Assembly: GCA_963823045.1 (NCBI GenBank)
Contig: CAWGKA010000003.1
Location: forward strand, 216,030 to 280,029
DNA: 64,000 nucleotides
Source: JADLGL01 sp963823045
GTDB taxonomy: Bacteria > Pseudomonadota > Alphaproteobacteria > Rhizobiales > Kaistiaceae
Reading direction: 5' to 3'
In this document: in pieces, positions 28,036-36,786 of the stretch
Layout: each line of letters opens with the position of its first letter
Numbering within the stretch: position 1 is the first letter of the stretch
Program-made: the position numbers and the translations under genes
The notes under the pieces: generated by a model
The model's input: the letters and a program-made list of their open reading frames with translations, nothing else
Told to the model about the DNA's origin: nothing
Databases searched by the model: none

Positions 28036-28878
28036 ATGCCTATCGACATCAGGCACATGAGCATCGAGGATCTTCGCCTGGCCCTGTCCTGGGCCGCGGC
28101 GGAGGGCTGGAATCCGGGCATTGACGATGCCGAGCCGTTCTACGCCGCCGATCCCGGCGGTTTCCTCATGGGCTGGATGGACGGCCAGCCGATCGTTTCA
28201 ATCTCGGCGGTCGCCTATGGCGGCCTGTTCGGCTTCATCGGCCTCTACATTTGCGCACCGGAATGGCGCGGCCACGCGCTGGGCACCATGCTCGCCCGCG
28301 CGGCGCTGGAGCGCGTTGCCGATCGGCCCACTGGCCTCGACGGCGTTGTCGAACGGATCGACAATTATGCCCGCCTCGGCTTTGCCTTCGCGCATCAGAA
28401 TCTACGCTTCGGCGGGGCGGCGAACGTGGAGGCGCCGGAGGACGCTCGTATTCGGGCGATCGACGCCGCGCTGCTGCCCGCCGTGCTCGCCGCCGATGCG
28501 CATTTCTTTCAGGCACCAAGGCGCTCTTTCCTCCAATCCTGGCTGGCGCCGTGCGACAGCCGCCTCGGTCTCGCGATCGTCGACGACGGCGTTGTGACCG
28601 GCTATGGCGTCATCCGCGATTGCCGGGAGGGCGCCAAGATCGGACCACTGTTTGCCGCGTCCGCGGTGGATGCCGACAAGCTGTTCTGCGCCCTCGCCTC
28701 GCGTCGTCCTGATGGTCCTGTGTTCCTCGACGTCCCGGAGCCAAACGGCGATGCCCTGGCGCTGACGGAACGCTACGGCCTCACGGTCCAGTTCGAGACG
28801 GCCCGTATGTATCGCGGCACCGCACCTGAGCTTCCGCTGCAGCAGACATTCGGCATCACGAGCTTCGAGCTTGGTTAG
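28036..28878 (+). CDS. GNAT family N-acetyltransferase
   Basis: 280 residues. ATG at 28036. The first half is a GNAT fold: FYAADPGGFLMGWMDGQPIVSISAVAYG and the acetyl-CoA loop APEWRGHALGTMLARAAL. The second half is a degenerate GNAT-like or sterol-carrier-like domain (RRSFLQSWLAPCDSRLGLAIVDDG, GYGVIRDCREGAKIGPLFA) seen in two-domain acetyltransferases. Substrate unknown. Its stop overlaps that of the convergent nrsF gene. Confidence 0.85.
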   Translation: MPIDIRHMSIEDLRLALSWAAAEGWNPGIDDAEPFYAADPGGFLMGWMDGQPIVSISAVAYGGLFGFIGLYICAPEWRGHALGTMLARAALERVADRPTGLDGVVERIDNYARLGFAFAHQNLRFGGAANVEAPEDARIRAIDAALLPAVLAADAHFFQAPRRSFLQSWLAPCDSRLGLAIVDDGVVTGYGVIRDCREGAKIGPLFAASAVDADKLFCALASRRPDGPVFLDVPEPNGDALALTERYGLTVQFETARMYRGTAPELPLQQTFGITSFELG

Positions 28879-29528
28879 AAGGCGGCACCTGGTCGCCGGA
28901 CGAGCGCAACAGCGCCGAGTAGGGCAGACAGGGCGACAAAGACGAGCGCGCCGCCGACATGCCAGACCAGAACCATCAGACTGAGGTCCTGGGCGTGGAA
29001 GGTCTGCAGCGCCAGATTGGCGACAGCGGCGACGGCAAGCCCGCCCAGACAGGCCGTCATATGCGGGCGAACGGACAGCCCGCGCCGCAGCATGAGGAGC
29101 AACGCCATCGCCGGTATCACGCCGACGACGAACATCGGTCCGAGGCAGGTCCAATCCGGGCTCAGGACAAGCCCCGCGTCACCGAGAAGCTGCCAGTCCT
29201 GCAGGCAGCCGAGGCCGACCGTGCCGATCCAGACCGCCAGCGGGACCAAGGGCACGATCTCCCAAATGCGGCGCCGGGCGGGAATGGAGCTGCTGAAGGC
29301 GCCGAGAGCGGCGGCGATTGCCGTGGCCGCCGTCGCAAGCTGAGCAACCCAATAGGTGGCGTTGCGGCCGGTGGCGACAGTGCCATGAGGACCGAAAATG
29401 AGGGCCACGGCGACGACGAAGCAGGCCGACAAGGCGAGCCAAAGAATGGCTCGTCTGAAAGGCGAGCGCAGCGGCGCGACCGGAGCTGCGCCGCGTGCGA
29501 GTTGATCGATCAGCTGCGACGTTTCCAC
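28875..29528 (-). CDS. nrsF: NrsF-type (DUF1109) membrane anti-sigma factor
   Basis: 217 residues with six membrane helices. Short cytoplasmic N-terminus (METSQLIDQLARGAAPV) followed by FRRAILWLALSACFVVAVAL. Typical DUF1109 features include the Cys residues in GLGCLQDWQLL and PDWTCLGPMFVVGVIPA and the HxxGG-like VLVWHVGGALVFV. NrsF proteins hold an ECF sigma factor at the membrane and release it on heavy-metal or redox stress. Overlaps the sigma gene by 19 bp, so the pair is coupled. Confidence 0.88.
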   Translation of the reverse strand: METSQLIDQLARGAAPVAPLRSPFRRAILWLALSACFVVAVALIFGPHGTVATGRNATYWVAQLATAATAIAAALGAFSSSIPARRRIWEIVPLVPLAVWIGTVGLGCLQDWQLLGDAGLVLSPDWTCLGPMFVVGVIPAMALLLMLRRGLSVRPHMTACLGGLAVAAVANLALQTFHAQDLSLMVLVWHVGGALVFVALSALLGAVALVRRPGAAF

Positions 29529-30088
29529 GATGCCGGTTCCTTGTTGAGCATATCGCGCAGCGTTTTGATCGCCCGGTGCACGGAGACTTTCAGCGATGTT
29601 TCGGAGGAGCCGGTCGCGGCAGCCGCCTCCTTCAATGTCATTTCTCGCAGCTTCAACAGCTCGACGGCGCGACGTTGGCCGGCGGGGAGCGTGGCAATCG
29701 CAGCAGCGAGTTCCTGCGGATCGCCGAATCCCTCCACGAACAAGTTCGTCTCGGCGAACGCTGAGGTTTCAGGCAAATTGGCGGTGCCAAACTCGTGCTT
29801 GTTCCGGCGCGCCCCCTTCCTTGCCGCATCGGCAAAGCGATAGCGAAGGATTGTCACCAGCCAAGGCAGGAACGGACGGTCGGGATCATAGGTCGCGCGC
29901 GCGGCATGAACCGACAACAGGACGTCCTGAACGAGGTCTTCCCGGTCCGCAGGCTGAAGGTAGGGGCGCTCCGCGCCCAGCTTCCGACGTATCACCGCGG
30001 CCGCCTTGGCCAATAGCGACCGATAGGCGGCTTCGTCTCCGCCTTGAGCCAATCGCATGAGGTTTCTGAACTCGTCGTCCTGCGCCAC
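29510..30088 (-). CDS. ECF RNA polymerase sigma factor (SigF/EcfF-like)
   Basis: About 192 residues. Sigma-2 region: YRSLLAKAAAVIRRKL to DREDLVQDVLLSVH, ATYDPDRPFLPWLVTILRYR. Sigma-4 region: LPAGQRRAVELLKLREMTLKEAAAATGSSETSLKVSVHRAIKTLRDML. Start: GTG at 30088 has GGAG upstream; an ATG at about 30058 would cost ten residues, and the longer frame to 30244 would run across the divergent promoter. Coupled to nrsF, its probable membrane anti-sigma factor. Directs RNA polymerase to promoters such as that at 30125. Confidence 0.88.
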   Translation of the reverse strand: MAQDDEFRNLMRLAQGGDEAAYRSLLAKAAAVIRRKLGAERPYLQPADREDLVQDVLLSVHAARATYDPDRPFLPWLVTILRYRFADAARKGARRNKHEFGTANLPETSAFAETNLFVEGFGDPQELAAAIATLPAGQRRAVELLKLREMTLKEAAAATGSSETSLKVSVHRAIKTLRDMLNKEPASWKRRS

Positions 30089-30124
30089 CTGCCCAGCTCC
30101 AGCGCGTTTCCGCGTCCCGACGAT

Positions 30125-30150
30125 GTAACCTTTCACGCTTCCCAGTCGAA
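30125..30150 (+). promoter_or_regulatory. ECF sigma promoter GTAACC-N16-CGAA
   Basis: GTAACC at 30125-30130 and CGAA at 30147-30150 with exactly 16 bp between. This matches, from memory, the consensus of Caulobacter SigF, the sigma factor controlled by NrsF. It faces the c-type haem protein gene at 30234, leaving a leader of about 75 bases. No equivalent was found facing the sigma gene. Confidence 0.7.
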
Positions 30151-30233
30151 CTCCATAGCGATCCGACCGGTCAGAACGCTGCTCGTGGCGAGCGCGCGGC
30201 GACGATCGAACACGGCAATGGAGGGAAGTCAGA

Positions 30234-30788
30234 ATGAAGCGCAAAGCGAGGATTGCTACGGCGGGAGCGGCCGTCGGCGCGATGGTGGCCGGAGCCCTGT
30301 ACGTGACCGGCGCCGTCGGTCAAATGGGGTTCGGCACCCAGGCCGATGTCGAATACGCCAACAACCTCTGGGCGGCCCTCGAGGACGCTCATCTCGTCGG
30401 TGATCGCGTCATCCACGGCACGTTCTATCAGGGCACCGAACCGCATGGCGCCGTGTTGGAGACGCTGTTCGCCGACATCACGATGGACGGCGTGACGGCG
30501 CCGCTCGTCATCAAGCGGAATTACGGTCCGGCCGGGGTCGATCCGGATGTGGTCGCCGACGACCCGACAGCGCATCTCGGCGCTATCACGGTGATGTATC
30601 AGCGGCCCGGGTTCAATCCGGACAACAATGACTGGTTCTGGATCAAGTTCTTGCCGGACGGCACCCTCGATCTTGCCGACGGCACGCCGATGGCGGGCAA
30701 TGTCGGCGGCTGCATCGGCTGCCATCAGGGCGCGCCGGGCAACGACTTCATCTTCACCACGGACCGGCCCATGCACCCAGCGATGTGA
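30234..30788 (+). CDS. periplasmic single-haem c-type protein, cytochrome P460-like
   Basis: 184 residues. SD GGGAAG before the ATG; N-terminal helix AGAAVGAMVAGALYVTGAVGQ is a signal or anchor. Family-like elements YGPAGVD, AITVMYQRPGFNPDNNDWFWIKFLPDG and one haem site CIGCH near residue 163 followed by QGAPGNDFIFT. Likely target of the adjacent ECF sigma factor. The P460 link is by pattern only; the P460-specific lysine cross-link cannot be judged. Confidence 0.75.
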   Translation: MKRKARIATAGAAVGAMVAGALYVTGAVGQMGFGTQADVEYANNLWAALEDAHLVGDRVIHGTFYQGTEPHGAVLETLFADITMDGVTAPLVIKRNYGPAGVDPDVVADDPTAHLGAITVMYQRPGFNPDNNDWFWIKFLPDGTLDLADGTPMAGNVGGCIGCHQGAPGNDFIFTTDRPMHPAM

Positions 30789-30844
30789 CGTCGTTGGTCT
30801 GCGCGGGCTCCCCCATCCCCCGGGGCGTTCATCCGCGCAATCGC

Positions 30845-30888
30845 CCAACAGTCGCTTCGACAATGAAACGCATCGAAGCGACTGTTGG
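30845..30888. repeat. perfect 16-bp inverted repeat
   Basis: CCAACAGTCGCTTCGA and its exact reverse complement flank a 12-base spacer. It lies 57 bp after the haem-protein stop. No U-run follows on either strand, so it could be a factor-dependent terminator, an RNA-stabilising hairpin or a protein site. Confidence 0.8.
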
Positions 30889-30994
30889 CATTCCGCATTA
30901 ACGCAAATCGGCCGCGGCGCGACCAGCGGTTGCCGTAGGCGCCTTGCCGTTCTACTATTCCACTAGTTTTGTAACTCATTTTGCGGGTGCTGAG

Positions 30995-31450
30995 ATGCGT
31001 AAGAGTGCTGTCCTTCTTCTGCCGGCCTTCCTTGCCGGCTGCGTCGTCGTTCCCGGCGGTGTGATCCCCAACCCCAACCTGCCGGCGACATACGGCACGG
31101 TGTCCCATTCGCCGGCGCAGTCCCAAAGCTTCTCGCTCCAGGCCGGCGGCAATGCTGCGGCAGGTTCGGTGCAGTCCGGCTGTCCCGGCTTCGTTGCCCA
31201 GGCTCCCGACGTCAGCATCAACAACCAGACGCTTGCAGGCATCATCGCTCTCGACATCGCCGCCACGTCGTCGAGCGACACGACGCTGCTCGTCCATACG
31301 CCCGACGGCGCCTGGCTGTGTGACGACGATTCCGGCCCCGGCTTCAACCCGGCCATCCACATCACCGGACCGGTCAACGGCCAATATGACATCTGGGTGG
31401 GTACACGTTCGCCCGGTCCGCTCCCGAACGCCACGCTACGCGTCTACTAA
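30995..31450 (+). CDS. small predicted lipoprotein
   Basis: 151 residues. ATG at 30995 opens a lipoprotein signal with lipobox LAGC (Cys17). The mature part is beta-rich, with QSFSLQAGGNAAAGSV, DTTLLVHTPDGAWLCDDDSGPGFNP and a terminal GQYDIWVGTRSPGPLPNATLRVY. This resembles the pre-peptidase C-terminal-like folds of secreted proteins (P..G.W.C.DD...NP pattern). Role unknown, likely cell-envelope. Confidence 0.75.
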   Translation: MRKSAVLLLPAFLAGCVVVPGGVIPNPNLPATYGTVSHSPAQSQSFSLQAGGNAAAGSVQSGCPGFVAQAPDVSINNQTLAGIIALDIAATSSSDTTLLVHTPDGAWLCDDDSGPGFNPAIHITGPVNGQYDIWVGTRSPGPLPNATLRVY

Positions 31451-31520
31451 ACGTCGCAGCCGGCCGCCTAGAGGCGAAATCAGTGCGTCCGGTCGCAGCC
31501 GGCCGGACGCGACGCCGGGG

Positions 31521-31655
31521 TCACGCCAGGCTGATAATTGCCCATAGGATCAAGGCCGCGGCGACAAGCGCAAGGGCCACGACCACGCGCCCGCGCTGAA
31601 TGCGGCCGTAGGCCCTCCAGGCCCTCAGACGGCGATCGTCGCCAGTTTCGTTCAT
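31521..31655 (-). CDS. 44-residue membrane protein
   Basis: Short but gene-like. A charged N-terminus (NETGDDRRLRAWRAYGRIQRGR) leads into a single hydrophobic helix of about 20 residues (VVVALALVAAALILWAII) ending at TGA. It faces the 3' end of the lipoprotein gene. Only a weak AGAG lies upstream of the ATG. Function unknown; small single-pass proteins of this form are common in Rhizobiales. Confidence 0.45.
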   Translation of the reverse strand: MNETGDDRRLRAWRAYGRIQRGRVVVALALVAAALILWAIISLA

Positions 31656-31726
31656 CCGCTCTTCGTTGTTGGCTCGACGCGATCGAGTCCGCTAAGCTGC
31701 CACGAAAAGTGGCAGGGGAGGAAGCA

Positions 31727-32179
31727 ATGCAGGTCCGGGATCATCTCGCCGAGGCAAGCAAACGACTTGTGACGGTAACCGCGGATCTCAACGTCAGAGA
31801 GGCGGCCGCCCATCTCGCCGATCCTGGCATCGATCTGCTTACGGTCGTTGACGACGATGGGGTCATGGCCGGGATCGTGACGGACTCTGACATCGTCAAA
31901 TGGGTCGCGAGCCGGCAGTCGCCGCTCGATACGCTCGATGTCACCGTCGGTGACCTGATGACGAAAGTGGTCTTCTCCTGTCGGCCCGATCAGTCGCTGG
32001 CCAGCGTCGTTGGCCGCGCCGCCGACCGCGGACTGAAGCACTTCCCCATTGTCGATGAAGGCAACAAGCCGATCGGCGTTGTCTACATCCAGCGCGCCCT
32101 CCTCGCGCTCGACAAGGAAAACCAGCTCTCGGCACAGCACCTGCTGGATTATATCGGCGGCGCCGGCAATCGCTGGTAG
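31727..32179 (+). CDS. CBS domain pair protein
   Basis: 150 residues after a strong GGGGAGGAAG site. Two CBS motifs: residues about 10-65 (DPGIDLLTVVDDDGVMAGIVTDSDIVKW) and 75-135 (VVFSCRPDQSLASVV...LKHFPIVDEGNKPIGVVYIQRALLAL). Standalone CBS pairs bind adenine nucleotides and act as energy sensors. No partner enzyme is adjacent. Confidence 0.88.
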   Translation: MQVRDHLAEASKRLVTVTADLNVREAAAHLADPGIDLLTVVDDDGVMAGIVTDSDIVKWVASRQSPLDTLDVTVGDLMTKVVFSCRPDQSLASVVGRAADRGLKHFPIVDEGNKPIGVVYIQRALLALDKENQLSAQHLLDYIGGAGNRW

Positions 32180-32226
32180 CGCGACGGCCAGCGCGCGACC
32201 CGGAGGCCGCGCGCGGGAATTGTCGG

Positions 32227-34419
32227 CTAGGCGAGGTCGAAGCGGTCGGCGTTCATGACCTTCGCCCACGCTGCTACGAAGTCGCTGACGAATTTCGTAC
32301 CGGCGTCGGAAGCGCCATAGACTTCGGCAAGGGCGCGGAGCTCCGAGTTCGAACCGAAGACAAGGTCGACGCGGCTACCCGTCCACTTCTGCGCCCCGCT
32401 CTTGCGGTCGTGTCCTTCGAAGACGTCTTCGTCGTCAGTCGCCTTCCACTCCGTCCCCATGTCGAGGACGTTGACAAAGAAGTCGTTGGTCAGCGCGCCC
32501 TTGCGCGTCGTGAAGACGCCGAGCTCGGACCCGCCGTAGTTGCCGCCAAGGACGCGCATGCCGCCGACGAGGACGGTCATCTCAGGCGCGGTCAGCGTCA
32601 GGAGTTGGGCCCTGTCGACCAGCAGTTCCTCTGCGGACACGGCGAAGCGGTCCTTGAGGTAGTTGCGGAAGCCGTCGGCGACCGGCTCGAGATAGCCCAT
32701 GGCCTCGACATCGGTCTGTTCCTGCGAGGCATCGGTGCGGCCCGGCGAGAACGGCACGGTCACGTCGTGACCGGCCGCCTTGGCTGCCGCCTCCACCGCG
32801 GCCGAACCGCCAAGGACGATCAGATCGGCGAGCGAGACCTTCTTGCCGCCTGCCGCGCTCGCGTTGAACGCCTTCTGGATGCCCTCGAGCGCTTTGAGCA
32901 CCTTGGCAAGCTGGTCGGGCTGATTGACCTCCCAATCCTTCTGGGGCGCCAGGCGAATGCGCGCGCCGTTTGCGCCGCCGCGCTTGTCGGAGCCGCGGAA
33001 CGTGGCGGCCGACGCCCAGGCGGTCTGCACCAGCTCGGAGACTGAAAGACCCGAGGCGAGGATCTTCGCCTTTAGATCGGCGATATCGGCCTTGTCGACC
33101 AACGGATGATCGACAGTGGGAACCGGATCCTGCCAGATCAGCTCCTCGGCCGGGACCTCGGGGCCGAGATAGCGGGCGCGCGGACCCATGTCGCGATGCG
33201 TGAGCTTGAACCAAGCGCGAGCGAAGGCGTCCGCAAATTCATTTGGATTCTCATAGAACCGCCGCGAGATCTTCTCGTAGGCCGGGTCGACCCGGAGCGA
33301 CAGGTCGGTGGTCAACATGGTCGGTGCGTGATGCTTCGAAGGATCGAAGGCATCCGGGATTGTCGCCACGTCGCCCTTGGCCTTCCACTGCTTGGCACCG
33401 GCCGGGCTGGCAGTGAGTTCCCATTCGTAGCCGAACAAATTGTCGAAGAAGCCGCTGCCCCATTTGGTCGGCGTCGTCGTCCAGGTGACTTCCGGGCCGC
33501 CGGTGATCGCGTCGGCACCGACGCCGCTGCCATGGCCGCTTTTCCAGCCGAGGCCCATCTCCTCCATCGGCGCCGCCTCGGGCTCTGGGCCGACCAGCGA
33601 AGCATCGCCCGCGCCGTGTGTCTTGCCGAAGGTGTGGCCGCCGGCGATGAGAGCGACGGTCTCTTCGTCATTCATCGCCATGCGCTTGAAGGTCTCGCGA
33701 ATGTCGGTCGCGGCGGCAAGCGGGTCCGGATTGCCGTTCGGCCCTTCCGGATTCACATAGATAAGGCCCATCTGCACCGCAGCCAGTGGGTCCTCGAGGT
33801 CGCGGTCGCCGCTGTAGCGCTCGTCGTCGAGCCAGCGCTTCTCCATGCCCCAATAGACGACCTCGTCCGGCTCCCACACATCCGGGCGCCCACCGGCAAA
33901 GCCGAAGGTCTTGAAGCCCATGGTCTCCAGCGCGACGTTGCCGGCGAGGATCATCAGATCGGCCCAGGAAATCTGGCGGCCGTATTTCTGCTTGATCGGC
34001 CATAGCAGGCGGCGCGCCTTGTCGAGGTTTGCGTTGTCCGGCCAGGAGTTCAGCGGAGCGAAGCGCTGCTGGCCGGCACCGGCGCCCCCGCGGCCGTCGC
34101 CGATGCGGTAGGTGCCGGCGCTGTGCCAGGCCATGCGGATCAAAAGACCGCCGTAATGGCCGAAATCGGCCGGCCACCAATCCTGGCTGTCCGTCATGAG
34201 CGCCACTAGGTCGGCCTTCAGGGCATCGTAGTCGAGCTTCTTGAACGCCTCTGCGTAGTCGAAATCCTCGCCCATCGGATCGGATTGAGGCGAGTTCTGG
34301 CGGAGGATCCTGAGGTTCAACTGGTTTGGCCACCAATCGCTGTTCGACCGCATCCCGAGGTTGGTCGTTCCGTGCATGACCGGGCACTTGCCCGCTTTGT
34401 CGTCAGCCTTCGTATCCAC
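32227..34419 (-). CDS. katG: catalase-peroxidase
   Basis: 730 residues, the usual length of bacterial KatG. Detoxifies hydrogen peroxide in the cytosol with one haem b. Distal triad Arg95-Trp98-His99 in RMAWHSAGTYR; Tyr of the Met-Tyr-Trp adduct in MGLIYVNPEGPNG; proximal His in AGGHTFGKTHG; the second, non-catalytic half ends in VMNADRFDLA. Both peroxidase halves are complete. Stands alone with no adjacent oxyR. Confidence 0.97.
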   Translation of the reverse strand: MDTKADDKAGKCPVMHGTTNLGMRSNSDWWPNQLNLRILRQNSPQSDPMGEDFDYAEAFKKLDYDALKADLVALMTDSQDWWPADFGHYGGLLIRMAWHSAGTYRIGDGRGGAGAGQQRFAPLNSWPDNANLDKARRLLWPIKQKYGRQISWADLMILAGNVALETMGFKTFGFAGGRPDVWEPDEVVYWGMEKRWLDDERYSGDRDLEDPLAAVQMGLIYVNPEGPNGNPDPLAAATDIRETFKRMAMNDEETVALIAGGHTFGKTHGAGDASLVGPEPEAAPMEEMGLGWKSGHGSGVGADAITGGPEVTWTTTPTKWGSGFFDNLFGYEWELTASPAGAKQWKAKGDVATIPDAFDPSKHHAPTMLTTDLSLRVDPAYEKISRRFYENPNEFADAFARAWFKLTHRDMGPRARYLGPEVPAEELIWQDPVPTVDHPLVDKADIADLKAKILASGLSVSELVQTAWASAATFRGSDKRGGANGARIRLAPQKDWEVNQPDQLAKVLKALEGIQKAFNASAAGGKKVSLADLIVLGGSAAVEAAAKAAGHDVTVPFSPGRTDASQEQTDVEAMGYLEPVADGFRNYLKDRFAVSAEELLVDRAQLLTLTAPEMTVLVGGMRVLGGNYGGSELGVFTTRKGALTNDFFVNVLDMGTEWKATDDEDVFEGHDRKSGAQKWTGSRVDLVFGSNSELRALAEVYGASDAGTKFVSDFVAAWAKVMNADRFDLA

Positions 34420-34615
34420 GTCTCGCTCCGATCGTGTTCGTGTTCTTCCGGTTCGCCGGGGTCATATATGGATTGCCGTGAATGTGAGGATCAAACCGGC
34501 CGTGGGCAAGAGGACAATTCGCATCGGGCGCCGGGGTTCGTGGTATCCGTCCACCCTTGCCGAGAAGCCAGTTCTCGGTGAAGGTGCGTTTGTACCGGGA
34601 AGAGCGAGGTTGGGC

Positions 34616-35407
34616 GTGCGAGGTAAGCGTTGGAGCGTTCTCCTGGGGCTGGCCATGACCGTTGCTGCGGCCCTGGCGCCAACCGCGGGCCGCGCGCAGG
34701 CCTGTACCCCGATCGGCCCGCTGCCGCCGCCGGGCGCAAGCGACGCCGCACTGGCCGCCTATGTCCGGCCGTTCGCCGCCCTCGCCGCCTTTGTCGAGGT
34801 GGATACCTTGGCGCTGGTCAGCCCGGAAAAGCGGGCCGAGCATCCGCTGCCGAATGATTTCACCTTCGCCTTCGACGCGTACGATCTCTTCGCGGAGGAG
34901 GATCCGGAAGCGCTCCTGCTGGCGCGACTGAGTGGGATACACGCCGAGGTCTTCATCCATTGCGGCGGAGATCTTGTCGTCATCGACTATCGCGGCATGC
35001 AGATTCGTGATTTGCGTCAGTATGTTACCGTCATCATCCGTCGAATGCTGGACGAGCCCCCGCTGGCGATGCGGTTCTCTTCGCTCGTGCTGCAGCGGTT
35101 CCCCGGCGCCAATGTGCTTCAGGTCGGGCACAGCGGCGGCGGGGGCATGGCCATTTACACCGGCTGGGCCCTGAACATCCCCACCATTGCCTTCAACCCG
35201 GTGAGACCGCGTTATGATGACGGCCTCGATGGCGGCCCGCGCTCTATCAACGTGATCGTCCGGGGTGACTTCCTGGCCGATCCGACCATGGAGGGCCAAG
35301 CGGCGCCGCCGGGACGAACGCTCTGGCTCGACCCGGGCGACACGCCATGGCGGCATCGGCATGACCTGGAAACGGTCCTGCGGTCATTGGATGCAATGCT
35401 GAACTAG
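34616..35407 (+). CDS. secreted lipase-like alpha/beta hydrolase
   Basis: 263 residues. GTG at 34616 with GAGG upstream; signal peptide LLGLAMTVAAALAPTAGRAQA. The nucleophile elbow is GHSGGGGMA with the local pattern of class 3 lipases (DLVVIDYRGMQIRDLRQY before it, WALNIPTIAFNP after it). A catalytic Asp and His are plausible near LDPGDTPWRHRHDLE. Substrate unknown. Divergent from katG across a 196-bp gap that should hold both promoters. Confidence 0.7.
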   Translation: MRGKRWSVLLGLAMTVAAALAPTAGRAQACTPIGPLPPPGASDAALAAYVRPFAALAAFVEVDTLALVSPEKRAEHPLPNDFTFAFDAYDLFAEEDPEALLLARLSGIHAEVFIHCGGDLVVIDYRGMQIRDLRQYVTVIIRRMLDEPPLAMRFSSLVLQRFPGANVLQVGHSGGGGMAIYTGWALNIPTIAFNPVRPRYDDGLDGGPRSINVIVRGDFLADPTMEGQAAPPGRTLWLDPGDTPWRHRHDLETVLRSLDAMLN

Positions 35408-35466
35408 GGCGCTAGGGCCACGGCCCCGAGCGAAGGTGGGCGACCCCATTTAGGCCGATAGCCCGC

Positions 35467-36786
35467 CTAGTCCGACCTGCAGCGATCGGCCTCCGGGCCG
35501 TCCCCGAATTGATCGAGGAGGTCGCGGGGGTTCGCCTCGCTGCCGGCCGTGTCCGGAATAATCCCGGCGGCAGACGCGACCCCAACGCGGGTGGTGGGCA
35601 GGTTGCGATCCCAGACTGCATCCTGGTCGACGCGAACCAGGATCAGCGGCTGGCGCAATTGATGGTCCCAGGGGCGAAACGAGGTGCCCGGGCCCTTGAA
35701 CAGGTCGAATGTGGTGGCGGGGTCCTCGAGATAGGCAACAACGTCATCCGGGTCGAAGCCGCCGGTCGCCTTCGCCGCCTCCAAGATGACGCGTAGCGCA
35801 CTGTAGGCCGCCCAGCTTGGGGGATCGGCGGGATCGCCCCAACGGCTCAGATAGTGCGCGTTGAAGTCCTCAGCGCCCTCCCCGCTCAGCGTCGGATCCC
35901 AGAGCGCGAAGCGAAAGTCGGGATTGGTGACGGGCGCGTATTGCCGAATGGCGGCGATGTAGTCTCGCGTCTGCGTATTCGGATGCGGGAACAGAACCAG
36001 CGGCACCAACGGACCCACGCTCTCCTGCTGCGCGACGAATGCCACCTGATCGACGTCGCTGAGGAGGACCATGATCGCGTCGGCATCGGCGCTTCGAGCA
36101 GCGTTCAGCTGCTGCCCATAGAAAGGCAGCTGCGGCGTTGCCGCGGACGCGCCGACAAACTCACCGCCGGCGCCGTGGCGTCCGATCGCCTGCGCAGCGC
36201 GGTCGCGCATGGCGACGCCTTCGTCATCGTCCTGGTGAACGACGAACCATCGGCGATAGCCCTGTTCCGCCCCCCAACGCACCATCGTGTCGAGATACAT
36301 CGCGGCGCTCGCCTCAATGTGGAACGTGTAGCGGAAGCATCGCGCCGTACGCAGTGCATCGCTTGGCGCGCCGACATTGAAGAAAGGGATCCTTGCTTCC
36401 TCGGCGATCTCGGCCAGCAGGCCTGCCTGTCCCTCGCCAACGCCGCCGACGAGAGCGTCGAGGTCGGCGGTTGCCACCAGGCGGCGGGCGGCGCGCGAAG
36501 CGGCCTCCGGCGAGGGCGCGTTGGCCGGCAGCACGACCAAATCGAAACCCACCTCTCGAGCGTCGTTTCCGATCGTCGCTTCCGCGGACAGGGCTCCCTG
36601 TCGCGCCGCGTCGCCAATGTGGTCATTGAGAGACGCGGCCATGACGGTGAGCCCGCTGGATGATGGCGCGACCAAGCCGATGCGAAGCGACTTCGCCTCC
36701 TGGGCGCGCGCGGCGGGCGCCAACGCCGGAGCGGCGAGCGCCGCTCCCGCCCCGGCCAGAAACAGACGTCGCGATGGGCGCCACAT
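35467..36786 (-). CDS. ABC transporter substrate-binding protein, PQQ-dehydrogenase-associated
   Basis: 439 residues and the only intact copy of three. ATG at 36786 overlaps the stop of the xoxJ-like gene (TAATG). Twin-arginine-like signal PSRRLFLAGAGAALAAPAL with AQ cleavage. Type-I binding fold: LRIGLVAPSSSGLTVMAASLNDHIGDAARQGALSAE region, ADADAIMVLLSDVDQVAF and the family signature PGTSFRPWDHQLRQPLILV. Close in sequence and layout to the gene at 475. Terminal gene of the xoxG-xoxF-xoxJ operon, so its ligand probably concerns XoxF supply or maturation. Confidence 0.9.
   Translation of the reverse strand: MWRPSRRLFLAGAGAALAAPALAPAARAQEAKSLRIGLVAPSSSGLTVMAASLNDHIGDAARQGALSAEATIGNDAREVGFDLVVLPANAPSPEAASRAARRLVATADLDALVGGVGEGQAGLLAEIAEEARIPFFNVGAPSDALRTARCFRYTFHIEASAAMYLDTMVRWGAEQGYRRWFVVHQDDDEGVAMRDRAAQAIGRHGAGGEFVGASAATPQLPFYGQQLNAARSADADAIMVLLSDVDQVAFVAQQESVGPLVPLVLFPHPNTQTRDYIAAIRQYAPVTNPDFRFALWDPTLSGEGAEDFNAHYLSRWGDPADPPSWAAYSALRVILEAAKATGGFDPDDVVAYLEDPATTFDLFKGPGTSFRPWDHQLRQPLILVRVDQDAVWDRNLPTTRVGVASAAGIIPDTAGSEANPRDLLDQFGDGPEADRCRSD

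Noticed and set aside
29510..30244. Longer sigma factor starting at 30244
   Set aside because: It would cover the divergent ECF promoter and begin with a basic, non-sigma-like segment; GTG at 30088 is better supported.
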